From NCBI RefSeq assembly GCF_000826545.1, contig NZ_CDME01000005.1, forward strand, positions 170,428 through 234,427: DNA of 64,000 nucleotides. Direction: 5' to 3'. Position numbers and translations under genes: made by a program. The notes beneath the pieces were generated by a model. It saw nothing but the letters and a program-made list of their open reading frames with translations. It had not been told where the DNA came from and ran no database searches. Position 1 is the stretch's first letter. Each line of letters starts with the position of its first letter. This DNA is from Kibdelosporangium sp. MJ126-NF4. GTDB lineage: Bacteria; Actinomycetota; Actinomycetes; Mycobacteriales; Pseudonocardiaceae. Shown here one piece after another: positions 15,790-24,413 of the stretch.

Positions 15790-16869
15790 TCAGGTTGTGG
15801 TGACGGCGAGCAGGTCGACGATGTCCTGTGCGTTGCCGGTCCGGTCGAACGCCTGCCGCTGGCGGTCCGCTCCACCGCCCGTGCGGCGCAGGCGTTCACT
15901 CTGCTCCTGGGCGAATTCCAGGTCGTTGTTCTCGCGCAGGACGGGCTTGAGGAAAGCCAGCAGGTCGTTCAGCACAATGAGTGCCGGTGCCGGGGAGCCG
16001 TGCCGGGGATGGGGGCACTGGCCGGTGAGGCCGTCCCGCGCGGCGCGCCAGAGCTGGGCCCGGAGCACCTCGTTGGACAGGTCCGGAGGTGGTTCGGCGG
16101 TGTTCAGCGCGGCATGGGTGAGCGCGCGGATGATCACCGCGAGCAGGGCGGCCTCCTCGGCGGTCGCGGCGACGTCACTGACCCGGAACTCCAGTGTCGG
16201 CTGGTGTTCGGACAGCCGGATGTCCCAGTAGACCATCCCCCGGTCGATGATCGAGCCGGTCCGCAAGTACCCCTCCACAATGGACTCGTAGTGGTCCGGT
16301 GACGAGAACAGCGGAGGGGGACCGGCGGACGGCCACTGTGTCCACTTCCGGTAGCGCCAGCTGCGGTAGCCGGTGTCGGCTCCGGCTTCGACAGGCGAGT
16401 TCGCGGTCAGCGCCAGCAGGACCGGCAGCCACGGCCGGACCTGGTTGATCACGTGCACACCGGCTTCGGCGTTCGGTATCCCCACGTGCACGTGACACCC
16501 GCACGTGGTGACCTGGTGGATCATCACGCCGAAGTGGTCGGCCATGCGCCGGTAGCGGGCGTTCGGGGTGATCCCCGGCAGATCGGACTCGGCCAGCGGG
16601 GCGGTACCGCTGGGCAGCACCCGCAACCCCCGGCGCGCACCGGCCGCGGCGAGCTCGTGCCGCAGGGCGCGCAGTTGGCCGAGCAGGTCCTCGTGGCCGT
16701 GGCAGACACCCGTGGCCAGTTCCGCCTGGGACCGGGTCAACTCCGTCTGCAGCTCGCCGTCCCGATCGTCCGCGCTCCGCACGACTTCCGCCGCTTGTCT
16801 CGACAGGTGGCCGTGACGGTCCACGACGAAGAACTCCTCTTCGACCCCCACGGTCAGCTGCTTGCCCAT
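15790..16869 (-). CDS. Carboxylate-amine ligase, YbdK/GCS2 family (glutamate-cysteine ligase-like)
   Basis: This 359-residue protein starts at ATG 16869. It opens with LTVGVEEEFFVVD, the GxEEE motif of the glutamate-cysteine ligase 2 superfamily. It continues with CGCHVHVGIPNAEAGVHVIN (metal/ATP site HVHVG) and LLALTANSPVEAGADTGYRS. These enzymes form a peptide-like bond between a gamma-carboxylate and an amine with ATP. YbdK of E. coli has weak glutamate-cysteine ligase activity, and actinomycetes carry several such paralogues, one being EgtA for ergothioneine. No egtBCD genes are nearby, so the substrate is open. Confidence 0.88.
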   Translation of the reverse strand: MGKQLTVGVEEEFFVVDRHGHLSRQAAEVVRSADDRDGELQTELTRSQAELATGVCHGHEDLLGQLRALRHELAAAGARRGLRVLPSGTAPLAESDLPGITPNARYRRMADHFGVMIHQVTTCGCHVHVGIPNAEAGVHVINQVRPWLPVLLALTANSPVEAGADTGYRSWRYRKWTQWPSAGPPPLFSSPDHYESIVEGYLRTGSIIDRGMVYWDIRLSEHQPTLEFRVSDVAATAEEAALLAVIIRALTHAALNTAEPPPDLSNEVLRAQLWRAARDGLTGQCPHPRHGSPAPALIVLNDLLAFLKPVLRENNDLEFAQEQSERLRRTGGGADRQRQAFDRTGNAQDIVDLLAVTTT

Positions 16870-17017
16870 GTTGTGCTCTTCCTGTGCCCGTCCGCCCCGA
16901 TCTCCGCGAGAGATACCCCGTCACGACGGCAACCAACCGACGCGTCCGTTAGATCCGGAACCCTCCGGGGTAACCGCCGCTGGTCGACTGGGCCGAACGG
17001 AGGAGAGGAGATCGGCT

Positions 17018-18481
17018 GTGGAGCACACCCGGGCGCCGGTCCTGGAAGCACTGAGGTCCTATCGGGACGGTGAGCACCTTTCGTTCCTCCCGCCAGGGCA
17101 CAAGCAGGGGCGAGGTGCCGACCCGCGGACGCTCGACGTGCTGGGCAAGGACGTGTTCGCCTCCGACGTCATCCTGATGAACGGCCTGGACGACCGCGCG
17201 ATGCGGCAGGGCGTCCTCGCCGACGCGGAGAAGCTGATGGCGGACGCCGTACGAGCGGACACCGCGTTCTTCTCCACGTGCGGCAGTTCGCTGTCGGTCA
17301 AGACGTGCATCATCACGGTCGCCGCACCGCGACAGCCACTCCTGGTGTCCCGCAACGCGCACAAGTCGGTGATCGCGGGCGTGATCATCAGCGGCATCCA
17401 GCCAGTCTGGGTGCACCCGCGGTGGGACGAGCGACTGGACCTGGCCCATCCACCGGACACCGACGCGGTCGCCGCGGCGTTCCGCCGGGCACCGGACGCG
17501 AAGGGCATGCTGCTGATCACCCCGACCGACTACGGCACGTGCGCGTCCATCAGCGACATCGCGAAGGTCTGCCACCAGTACGATCGCCCGCTCATCGTGG
17601 ACGAGGCCTGGGGTGCGCACCTGCCGTTCCACCCGGACCTGCCCAGCTGGGCCATGGACGCCGACGCTGATCTGTGTGTGACCAGCGTGCACAAGATGGG
17701 CGCGGGCCTGGAACAGGGCTCGGTGTACCACCTGCAAGGTGACCGCGTGGATCCTCGCCTGTTGAAGGCACGGGCCGACCTGCTCGACACGACCAGCCCG
17801 TCCGCGCTGATGTACGCGGCACTGGACGGATGGCGGCGCCAGATGGTCGAACACGGCCATGGCCTGCTCGACCAGGCGCTGGGGCACGCGCACACGCTGC
17901 GACAGCGCCTCGGTGGACTTGACGGGATCCGAGTGACCGGCCGTGCGGACCTGGTCGGACCCGGGCGTGCGAACGACGCCGATCCGCTCAAAGTCATTGT
18001 GGACCTGACCGACCTGGGTGTCTCGGGTTACGTCGCCAACGAGTGGCTGCGTGATCACCACCATGTGGACGTGGGGCTGTCGGACCACCGGAGGTTCGCC
18101 GCCCAGATCACTGTGGCCGACGACGAAAGCACCGTGCACCGGCTGGTCACAGCCGTGCGGGACCTGGTGAAGCACGCCGGGCAACTGCCGCGGACGCCTC
18201 CTGTCGACCTGCCCGAACCCGGCGAGCTGGAACTCGAGCAGGCCGTTCGGCCACGGGACGCGTTCTTCGGCGAAGCCGAGCACGTCGACGTGGACAAGGC
18301 GGTCGGCCGGATCGCCGCGGAGACGATCAGCCCTTATCCGCCAGGCGTTCCCGCCGTGGTCCCCGGCGAGGTCATCACCCAGCCCGTGCTGGACTACCTG
18401 CGCAGCGGCCTGCGGGCGGGAATGTACATTCCCGACGCGGGCGACCCGGACCTGGCCACGATCCGGGTCGCGGCGACCTGA
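17018..18481 (+). CDS. PLP-dependent Orn/Lys/Arg decarboxylase family protein
   Basis: I start it at GTG 17018, preceded by GGAGGAGAGGAG; the frame's upstream part is not homologous. The product has 487 residues. The fold-type I decarboxylase signatures are present: SFLPPGHKQGRG near the N-terminus, PLIVDEAWGAHLPFHPDLPS with the PLP-ring-nitrogen Asp, and the Schiff-base Lys in TSVHKMGAGLEQGS. The C-terminal domain ends with the family's YPPGVPAVVPGE segment. Members decarboxylate arginine, lysine or ornithine to polyamine precursors. Residues do not let me choose between them. It stands alone between the divergent YbdK gene and a convergent alcohol dehydrogenase. Confidence 0.9.
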   Translation: MEHTRAPVLEALRSYRDGEHLSFLPPGHKQGRGADPRTLDVLGKDVFASDVILMNGLDDRAMRQGVLADAEKLMADAVRADTAFFSTCGSSLSVKTCIITVAAPRQPLLVSRNAHKSVIAGVIISGIQPVWVHPRWDERLDLAHPPDTDAVAAAFRRAPDAKGMLLITPTDYGTCASISDIAKVCHQYDRPLIVDEAWGAHLPFHPDLPSWAMDADADLCVTSVHKMGAGLEQGSVYHLQGDRVDPRLLKARADLLDTTSPSALMYAALDGWRRQMVEHGHGLLDQALGHAHTLRQRLGGLDGIRVTGRADLVGPGRANDADPLKVIVDLTDLGVSGYVANEWLRDHHHVDVGLSDHRRFAAQITVADDESTVHRLVTAVRDLVKHAGQLPRTPPVDLPEPGELELEQAVRPRDAFFGEAEHVDVDKAVGRIAAETISPYPPGVPAVVPGEVITQPVLDYLRSGLRAGMYIPDAGDPDLATIRVAAT

Positions 18482-19666
18482 TCACGGCTGCAGGAGGACC
18501 TTCACCATTCCGGCTTGTTTCTTCTGGAAGGTCTCGTAGGCGCTGGGGGCGCCCGTGAGCGGGAGACGGTGGGTGGCGAAGCTGTCCACTCCGAGCGGGT
18601 CGTCGTCCGTGAGCAGCGGCAGGATGTCGGCCACCCAGCGCTTCACGTTGGCCTGCCCCATCCGGAGCTGGAGCTGCTTGTCGAAGATCGTCAGCATCGG
18701 CATCGGATCGGCCATTCCGCCGTAGACACCGGCGAGTGAGATCGTGCCACCACGCCGGACGATGTCGATCGCGAGGTGCAGTGCGCTCAGCCGATCGACG
18801 CCCGCCTTCTGCATGAACCTGGCTGCGACAGCGTCCGGCAGCAGCCCGGTGACCTGGTGCGCGAGCTTGGCGACGGGCGAGCCGTGTGCCTCCATCCCCA
18901 CCGCGTCGATCACGGCGTCGGCTCCGCGCCCGTTGGTCATGCCGCGCACGACGTCGGCGAGCTCGCTCTTGTGCTGCGCGAGGTCGAGCGTTTCGATGCC
19001 GTTGCGCTGGGCCCGGTCCAGGCGTTCCGGCACGAGGTCGACACCGATCACCTGGTGCACACCATGGTGACGGGCGATCCGCGTCGCCATGTCACCGATC
19101 GGGCCCAGCCCGAGAACGACCAGGCTGCCGTCCTTCGGCACGTCGGCGTAGTGGACAGCCTGCCAGGCTGTGGGAAGCACGTCGGAGAGGTACACGAATC
19201 TGTCGTCCGCCGGTCCGGCCGGGACCTTGATCGGCAGGGTGTTGCCGAACGGCACGCGCAGGTACTCGGCCTGCCCGCCGGGGACCTGCCCGTACAGCTT
19301 GGTGTAGCCGAACAGCGCCGCCCCCATGCCCTGGTCGCGGACCTGGGTGGTCTCGCACTGCGAATGCAGGCCCTGGGCGCACATGAAGCACGTTCCACAG
19401 GAGATGTTGAACGGCACCACGACACGGTCGCCCGCCTTGAGCTCGGTGACGTCGCCGCCGACCTCCTCGACGACGCCGATGGGTTCGTGACCGAGGATGT
19501 CGCCCTCGGTCATGAACGGGCCCATCACCTCGTACAGGTGCAGATCGGATCCGCAGATGCCGGACGAGGTGATCCGGACGACCACGTCGGTGGGGTCCTT
19601 GATCACCGGGTCGGGCACCGTGTCCACCCGGACGTCCCGCCGTCCGTGCCAGGTCACCGCTTTCAT
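18482..19666 (-). CDS. Zinc-dependent alcohol dehydrogenase (MDR), formaldehyde dehydrogenase-like
   Basis: The start is placed at ATG 19666, preceded by GGAGG; the upstream frame extension lacks homology. The protein has 394 residues. The catalytic zinc region ICGSDLHLYEV and GDILGHEPIGVVEEVG is intact. The structural-zinc loop has CGTCFMCAQG with further Cys at HSQC. A Rossmann motif follows (VVLGLGPIGDMATRIARHHG). The length and the insert after the structural zinc (YTKLYGQVPGGQAEYLRVPF) match the glutathione-independent formaldehyde dehydrogenase-like group. It would oxidise an alcohol or aldehyde with NAD(P). The 3' end abuts the convergent decarboxylase gene. Confidence 0.9.
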   Translation of the reverse strand: MKAVTWHGRRDVRVDTVPDPVIKDPTDVVVRITSSGICGSDLHLYEVMGPFMTEGDILGHEPIGVVEEVGGDVTELKAGDRVVVPFNISCGTCFMCAQGLHSQCETTQVRDQGMGAALFGYTKLYGQVPGGQAEYLRVPFGNTLPIKVPAGPADDRFVYLSDVLPTAWQAVHYADVPKDGSLVVLGLGPIGDMATRIARHHGVHQVIGVDLVPERLDRAQRNGIETLDLAQHKSELADVVRGMTNGRGADAVIDAVGMEAHGSPVAKLAHQVTGLLPDAVAARFMQKAGVDRLSALHLAIDIVRRGGTISLAGVYGGMADPMPMLTIFDKQLQLRMGQANVKRWVADILPLLTDDDPLGVDSFATHRLPLTGAPSAYETFQKKQAGMVKVLLQP

Positions 19667-19810
19667 GCCACTGCCTCCAGCCTGTGTCGGAACTACCTTC
19701 GCGCAGCCTTCCCCGCGTCGGCGCGCGTAAACCCCCGCCCCGGTCACGGCGGCCGGAGTGTCCACAGGGGACAGCTCGTCGGCGGCCACCGACTCGGCTA
19801 GTGTTGCCTG

Positions 19811-21034
19811 GTGGCGGACGAGACGGGTGCCGAGGACCAGTTGCTGCGGATCGAGAGCGTGACCGACTCGGCGCTGTCACATCTCGACCTGGAGAAGCTG
19901 CTGGCCGAGCTGCTGGCGCGGATCAGGGAGCAACTCGTCGTCGACACGGCGACTGTCCTGTTGCACGACAGCGCGTCCGGGCAACTCGTGGCCACCGCGA
20001 CAGCCGGTTTCGACGAGGAGATCCACCAGGGTGTGCGTGTCCCTGTGGGAGCGGGTTTCGCGGGACGGGTGGCCGCCCAGCGCAGTCCTGTCGTGATCGA
20101 GAACGTCGACTCGTCGACGGTGGTCAATCCGCTGCTGTGGGAGAAAGGGCTGCACACCCTGCTGGGAGTGCCGATGGTCGCGGCGGGCCAACTGATCGGC
20201 GTGGTGCACGTCGGCACGTTCGCCAAACGGCGGTTCACCGAGCAGGACGTGACCCTGCTGCAGATGGCCGCCGACCGGATGGCCCTGGCCACGCAGGCCC
20301 AGACGGCCCGGACGGAACGAGCCACGGCCACGGCGTTGCAGCGCAGTCTCCTGCCTGCCCGGTTGCCCCGACTTGCCGGAGTCGAGTTCGCCGCCCGGTA
20401 CGTCCCCGGAACCGATCTGCGGGTCGGTGGCGACTGGTACGACGTGTTCGCGCTGCCGGGCGACCGGTGGGGCGTCGTGATGGGCGACGTCGTGGGGCAT
20501 GGGCTGGCCTCGGCGGTCGTGATGGGGCGGCTGCGCAGCGCCCTGCGCGCGTACGCGCTCGACGTCGACGACCCGGCGGGCGTCCTGGAGAAACTCAACC
20601 GCAAGTCGATCCACTTCGAGCCAGGCGCCATGGCCACCGTCCTGTACGCGGTGATCGAGCCCTCCTACGACCAGGTCCGGATCTCGTTGGCCGGGCACCC
20701 GCCGCCCGTGCTCGCCGTCCCGGGAGAACCGGCACGACTGCTCGACCTGCCGCCGGATCCGCCGATCGGCGTACGGCTCGAATCGCCGCGCCGCACCACG
20801 GTGATGGAGTTCCCGCTGGGATCGGTTGTCTGCCTGTACACCGACGGCCTCGTCGAACGGCGTGACTGGACGCTGGACCACGGCCTGGACCTGCTGTGCG
20901 GCATTGTCGACGACCGACCGGCCGAGGTGGTGGCCGCGCGGGTGATGTCCGTGCTGGCACGGGCGGCCTCGCTGGAGGACGACATCGCGCTCCTGGTCAT
21001 GCGCCGCCTGTCGGCCGAAACGCAGAGCCGCTGA
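19811..21034 (+). CDS. GAF-domain PP2C/SpoIIE-type serine phosphatase
   Basis: This 407-residue cytoplasmic protein (GTG start) has a GAF domain at about residues 10-165 (VPVGAGFAGRVAAQRSPVVI, then LLGVPMVAAGQLIGVVHVGT). A RsbU/SpoIIE phosphatase domain follows at about 180-400. Metal-binding Asp residues are visible in RVGGDWYDVF and VVMGDVVGHG, and YTDGLVERRDW and EDDIALLVMR complete the PP2C core. Such enzymes dephosphorylate anti-anti-sigma factors in partner-switching cascades; Streptomyces-type genomes hold dozens. No anti-sigma or STAS gene is adjacent, so its target is elsewhere. Confidence 0.92.
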   Translation: MADETGAEDQLLRIESVTDSALSHLDLEKLLAELLARIREQLVVDTATVLLHDSASGQLVATATAGFDEEIHQGVRVPVGAGFAGRVAAQRSPVVIENVDSSTVVNPLLWEKGLHTLLGVPMVAAGQLIGVVHVGTFAKRRFTEQDVTLLQMAADRMALATQAQTARTERATATALQRSLLPARLPRLAGVEFAARYVPGTDLRVGGDWYDVFALPGDRWGVVMGDVVGHGLASAVVMGRLRSALRAYALDVDDPAGVLEKLNRKSIHFEPGAMATVLYAVIEPSYDQVRISLAGHPPPVLAVPGEPARLLDLPPDPPIGVRLESPRRTTVMEFPLGSVVCLYTDGLVERRDWTLDHGLDLLCGIVDDRPAEVVAARVMSVLARAASLEDDIALLVMRRLSAETQSR

Positions 21035-21135
21035 CCGTTCAGGTCAATCGGTCTGCGCGCTGGAGTCCTGCCGCCCCGGGTTCCCGCGCCCTAACGTGCC
21101 TGACAGCGTTGGAGTCAGGGACAGGGAGCGGGACA

Positions 21136-21999
21136 ATGACGCAAGCCGAGGAACGGTTCGACGCGGCGGGCCTGGACAAGTGGACCGAGGACAAGGTCTT
21201 CGAGGTCACCAGGGAGCGGATCGCCGAGTACGCCGCGGCCACCAACGACCCGGTTGCGGCGCACCTGGCCGGGGACGTGGCCGGGCCGGTGTTCGCCGTC
21301 GTCCCGGTGTTCGAGGCGATGACCGAGCCCGCGCTGGACGTGGTGCCGTTGACCTGGTTCGGCCGGGTGGTGCACGGCGAACAGGACTTCACGTTCCACC
21401 GGCCGATCAAGCCGGGTGACGTGCTGACCTCGCGCGGCGCGATGATCGGTTTCGCGGGCAGGCCCAACGGAACCAGCGGCGTGGTCCTGCTGGAGACCCG
21501 CGACCAGCACGGCGAGCTGGTGAACGAGCAGCACGTGACGCTGTTCGTCCGCGGCAGGGACACCGGGGAAGCGGTCGGGCAGTCGGCGCCGGAGCACCGT
21601 TTTCCGGAGGCGCTGCGCGAACAGCAACCGGTCGCCGTGGTCACCCAGCACGTCGACGACGACCAGACCTTCCGCTACAGCCCGGCCTCCGGCGATCCGA
21701 TGCCGATCCACCTCGACGAGCAGGTCGCCAAGGACGCCGGGCTGCCGGGGATCATCGCCCATGGCCTGTGCACCATGGCTTTCACGTCGTGGGCCGTGCT
21801 CACCGAGGTCGGCGGTGGCGATGTGCACCGGCTGCGGCGGCTGGCGGTCCGGTTCGCCAAGCCGGTGCTGCCGGGCCAGGACATCACCACCACCATCTGG
21901 CGCGAGAAGTCCGACAACGGCGTCACCACCTACCGCTTCGAGACCACGGCCGACGGCGAGGTGGTGGTCAAGGACGGCCTCGCCGAGGTCGCCGAGTGA
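21136..21999 (+). CDS. MaoC-like dehydratase with fused double hot-dog domains
   Basis: The start is ATG 21136 (287 residues), behind GGGAGCGGGAC. The N-terminal half (about 10-140) is a MaoC_dehydrat_N hot dog (FEVTRERIAEYAAATNDPVA and FTFHRPIKPGDVLTS). The C-terminal half (about 150-285) is the catalytic hot dog with the hydratase motif: YSPASGDPMPIHLDEQVAKD contains the D-x4-H pair, and GIIAHGLCTMA follows. It would hydrate a trans-2-enoyl-CoA, as in actinobacterial steroid or branched fatty-acid oxidation. It converges on the SDR and acyl-CoA operon three bases away and probably serves the same pathway. Confidence 0.9.
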   Translation: MTQAEERFDAAGLDKWTEDKVFEVTRERIAEYAAATNDPVAAHLAGDVAGPVFAVVPVFEAMTEPALDVVPLTWFGRVVHGEQDFTFHRPIKPGDVLTSRGAMIGFAGRPNGTSGVVLLETRDQHGELVNEQHVTLFVRGRDTGEAVGQSAPEHRFPEALREQQPVAVVTQHVDDDQTFRYSPASGDPMPIHLDEQVAKDAGLPGIIAHGLCTMAFTSWAVLTEVGGGDVHRLRRLAVRFAKPVLPGQDITTTIWREKSDNGVTTYRFETTADGEVVVKDGLAEVAE

Positions 22000-22002
22000 T
22001 GG

Positions 22003-22809
22003 TCACTGGGTGATCTTCCCGGTTTCGGGCGCGGTTTCCGGGAACAACCGGTGGTAGTACTGCATGCCGCGCCGGGCCACTCCGGGCAGCAGCGTGTCGA
22101 CCAGGTCGATGAACACTCCGGCCGGGCCGTAGACGACGTCGGTGCGCCGGTGGATCCCCTTCAGCACCAGCTTCGCCGCCTGGTCCGCCGACCAGCTCGG
22201 CATACCCCGGTAGGCGGCCTTGCTCTGTGCGATCATCGGCGTGCGCACCAAGGGCATCCGCACGGACGTGAAAGTGATGTTGTCCGCGCCGAACTCGCGG
22301 TTGGCGCAACGACCGAACTGCTCCAGCGCGGCCTTGGACGCGGTGTAGGCGGAGAACCGCGGCGAGTGCACCTGGATCGCCTGACTGGTCACGTTCACGA
22401 CGTGTCCCTCGCCGCGGTCGATCATGCCGGGCAGCAGCTTGAGGATCAGGCGCAGGGGCGCGAAGTAGTTCAGCCGCATCGTGCGGTCGTAGTCGTGGAA
22501 CCGGTCCAGGCTCAGCCGGATCGAGCGACGGATGGAACGGCCCGCGTTGTTCACCAGCACATCCACCCGGCCGACCTCGTCGGCAACCCGGTCGATCTGC
22601 TCGAAATCGTTGAGATCACAGGGATAGCACTCGGCTTTGCCGCCCGACTCCTCGATCTCGGCGCGCAGCTTGTCCAACTCGTCGGCGCGTCTGGCCAGCA
22701 GCAGCGCTGTGCCGCCGCGCCGGGCGACCAGCAACGCGGTGGCCCGGCCGATGCCCGACGACGCGCCGGTGATGAGGACTCGCCTGCCTGCGACGGTGAT
22801 CGGCTTCAT
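22003..22809 (-). CDS. Short-chain dehydrogenase/reductase
   Basis: This 268-residue protein starts at ATG 22809, overlapping the acyl-CoA ligase stop by four bases. The signatures are complete: RVLITGASSGIGRATALLVA (TGxxxGIG), VDVLVNNAGRS (NNAG), a Ser in VVNVTSQAIQ and YTASK as YxxxK. The hydrophobic C-terminal segment (VFIDLVDTLLPGVARRGMQY) resembles membrane-associated SDRs of lipid metabolism. It is the last gene of the acyl-CoA operon that runs from 29258 leftward. It would use NAD(P)H on a ketone or hydroxyl of the pathway intermediate. Confidence 0.92.
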   Translation of the reverse strand: MKPITVAGRRVLITGASSGIGRATALLVARRGGTALLLARRADELDKLRAEIEESGGKAECYPCDLNDFEQIDRVADEVGRVDVLVNNAGRSIRRSIRLSLDRFHDYDRTMRLNYFAPLRLILKLLPGMIDRGEGHVVNVTSQAIQVHSPRFSAYTASKAALEQFGRCANREFGADNITFTSVRMPLVRTPMIAQSKAAYRGMPSWSADQAAKLVLKGIHRRTDVVYGPAGVFIDLVDTLLPGVARRGMQYYHRLFPETAPETGKITQ

Positions 22810-24413
22810 CGCTCGTTTTCCTTCCTGGCGACGAGAACGCGGTTGAGCACCTTCCCGGTCGGATTGCGGGGGAGTTCGTCGAGGAAGACCACGTCGCGGG
22901 GCACCTTGAACCTGGCGAGGTTCGCCTTGACGTGCGCACGGACATCGTCCTCGGTCAGCGCCGGATCGCCCGCCACCACGAACGCGCGCAGCCGCTGGCC
23001 GAACGTGTCGTCCGGCACGCCGACCACCGCGCACTCCACGATCCCGGGGTGCCGGGTCAGCAGGTCCTCGATCTCCGCGGGGAACACGTTCTCGCCACCG
23101 GAGACGATCATGTCGTCGTCCCTGCCCTCGATGTACAGCCTGCCCTCGTCGTCGAACCGGCCGACGTCCCCTGTGGACATCAGCCCGTGCAGGGTCTGCT
23201 TGCGGCCCCCGGTGGTGTACTCGTCCAGCTGGTCGGGGCCGCCGACGAAGATCCGGCCGATCTGCCCGGTGGGGACCTCGTTGCCGTGGTCGTCGAACAG
23301 CCGCACCCGCACGCCACGGATCGGTTTGCCCACGCTGCCAGGGGCCACACGCAGGTCGTCCGGGGTGGCGATGGTGGCGGCCGAGACCTCCGTGGAGCCG
23401 TAGAGGTTGTAGACCACCGGGCCCAGCCGCCGCAGTGACCGGGTGGCCAGGTCGCTGCCCAGCTGTGATCCGGCCACGAACACCACGCGCAGCGCGGGCG
23501 GCCGGTCTCGTTCGACGTCGAGGAGCCTGCGCAGCATCACCGGCACCACGATCATCGTGTCCACCCGCTCGTCGTGCAGGTCACGCCAGCTCGCCTCGGG
23601 GTCGAAACGGCGTCGCAGCAACAATGTCGAGCCGTACTCCAAAGCCAGGACCGCCCCGGCGTAGCCGAGCGTGTGGAACATCGGCGAGCACACCGCCACC
23701 GTGCTGCGGGTGCGGAACGGGATCCGGTCGATCAGCCCGCCGACCACCGCCAGTCCCCGCGGATCCCTGCGCTGCGCGCCTTTCGGCAGCCCGGTTGTGC
23801 CGCTGGTCAGCAGGACGATCTTCGGATGCCTGGCCGGGCGCGGCGGGCGAGCCCGATTGCCCCGCGCGACGATCCACTCCAGCGACCCGTCGCCCGGATC
23901 GTCCTGCCATGCCGGGATCCGGCCCAGCCGGACGGACACGTCGGCGAGGGACCGCGTGTACTCCTCGTCGTGGATCAGGACCGCGATGTCCTCACGTTCC
24001 CCGACCTCACGGACCTGCGGCCCGGCGAAGTCGGTGTTCAGCAGGATCACCCTGGCGCCGCACTTGGCGGCGCCGAACACCGCGTCGAAGAAGCCACGAT
24101 GGTTGCGCACCAGCACACCGACCCCGTCGCCCGGCTGGACACCCAGCGCGCGCAGGTAGTTGGCCACCGCGTTGCTGCGCCATTCCAGCTCAGCGTAGGT
24201 GAGCTCGCCGCGTTCGTCGCGGACCGCGATGTGCCCGCCGTACCGCGCGGCCGCGACCGACAACGCGCTGCCCATCGTCCCGTACGCCAGGACAGCGGTG
24301 CCGATGGCAGGCAACGCCTGCGGCGGAACGAACCCAATCAGTCCACTCTGGATCGCCCGGCGCAGGGCGTGTGCCTCGGCGCCGATCCTGGACAGCAGCG
24401 CGGCCACGGTCAC
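22806..24413 (-). CDS. Long-chain acyl-CoA synthetase / AMP-dependent ligase
   Basis: GTG 24413 overlaps the acyl-CoA dehydrogenase stop (GTGA) and yields 535 residues. The adenylation motifs are all there: VLLTSGTTGLPKGAQRR (P-loop-like A3), YNLYGSTEVSAATIA (A5), STGDVGRFDDEGRLYIEGRD (A7/A8), and PRNPTGKVLNR with the A10 Lys. The chain opens with helices (ALPAIGTAVLAYGTMGSALS) before the main fold, as in FadD-type ligases. It would activate a fatty or steroid-side-chain acid to its CoA thioester, feeding the dehydrogenase encoded just upstream. Confidence 0.92.
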   Translation of the reverse strand: MTVAALLSRIGAEAHALRRAIQSGLIGFVPPQALPAIGTAVLAYGTMGSALSVAAARYGGHIAVRDERGELTYAELEWRSNAVANYLRALGVQPGDGVGVLVRNHRGFFDAVFGAAKCGARVILLNTDFAGPQVREVGEREDIAVLIHDEEYTRSLADVSVRLGRIPAWQDDPGDGSLEWIVARGNRARPPRPARHPKIVLLTSGTTGLPKGAQRRDPRGLAVVGGLIDRIPFRTRSTVAVCSPMFHTLGYAGAVLALEYGSTLLLRRRFDPEASWRDLHDERVDTMIVVPVMLRRLLDVERDRPPALRVVFVAGSQLGSDLATRSLRRLGPVVYNLYGSTEVSAATIATPDDLRVAPGSVGKPIRGVRVRLFDDHGNEVPTGQIGRIFVGGPDQLDEYTTGGRKQTLHGLMSTGDVGRFDDEGRLYIEGRDDDMIVSGGENVFPAEIEDLLTRHPGIVECAVVGVPDDTFGQRLRAFVVAGDPALTEDDVRAHVKANLARFKVPRDVVFLDELPRNPTGKVLNRVLVARKENER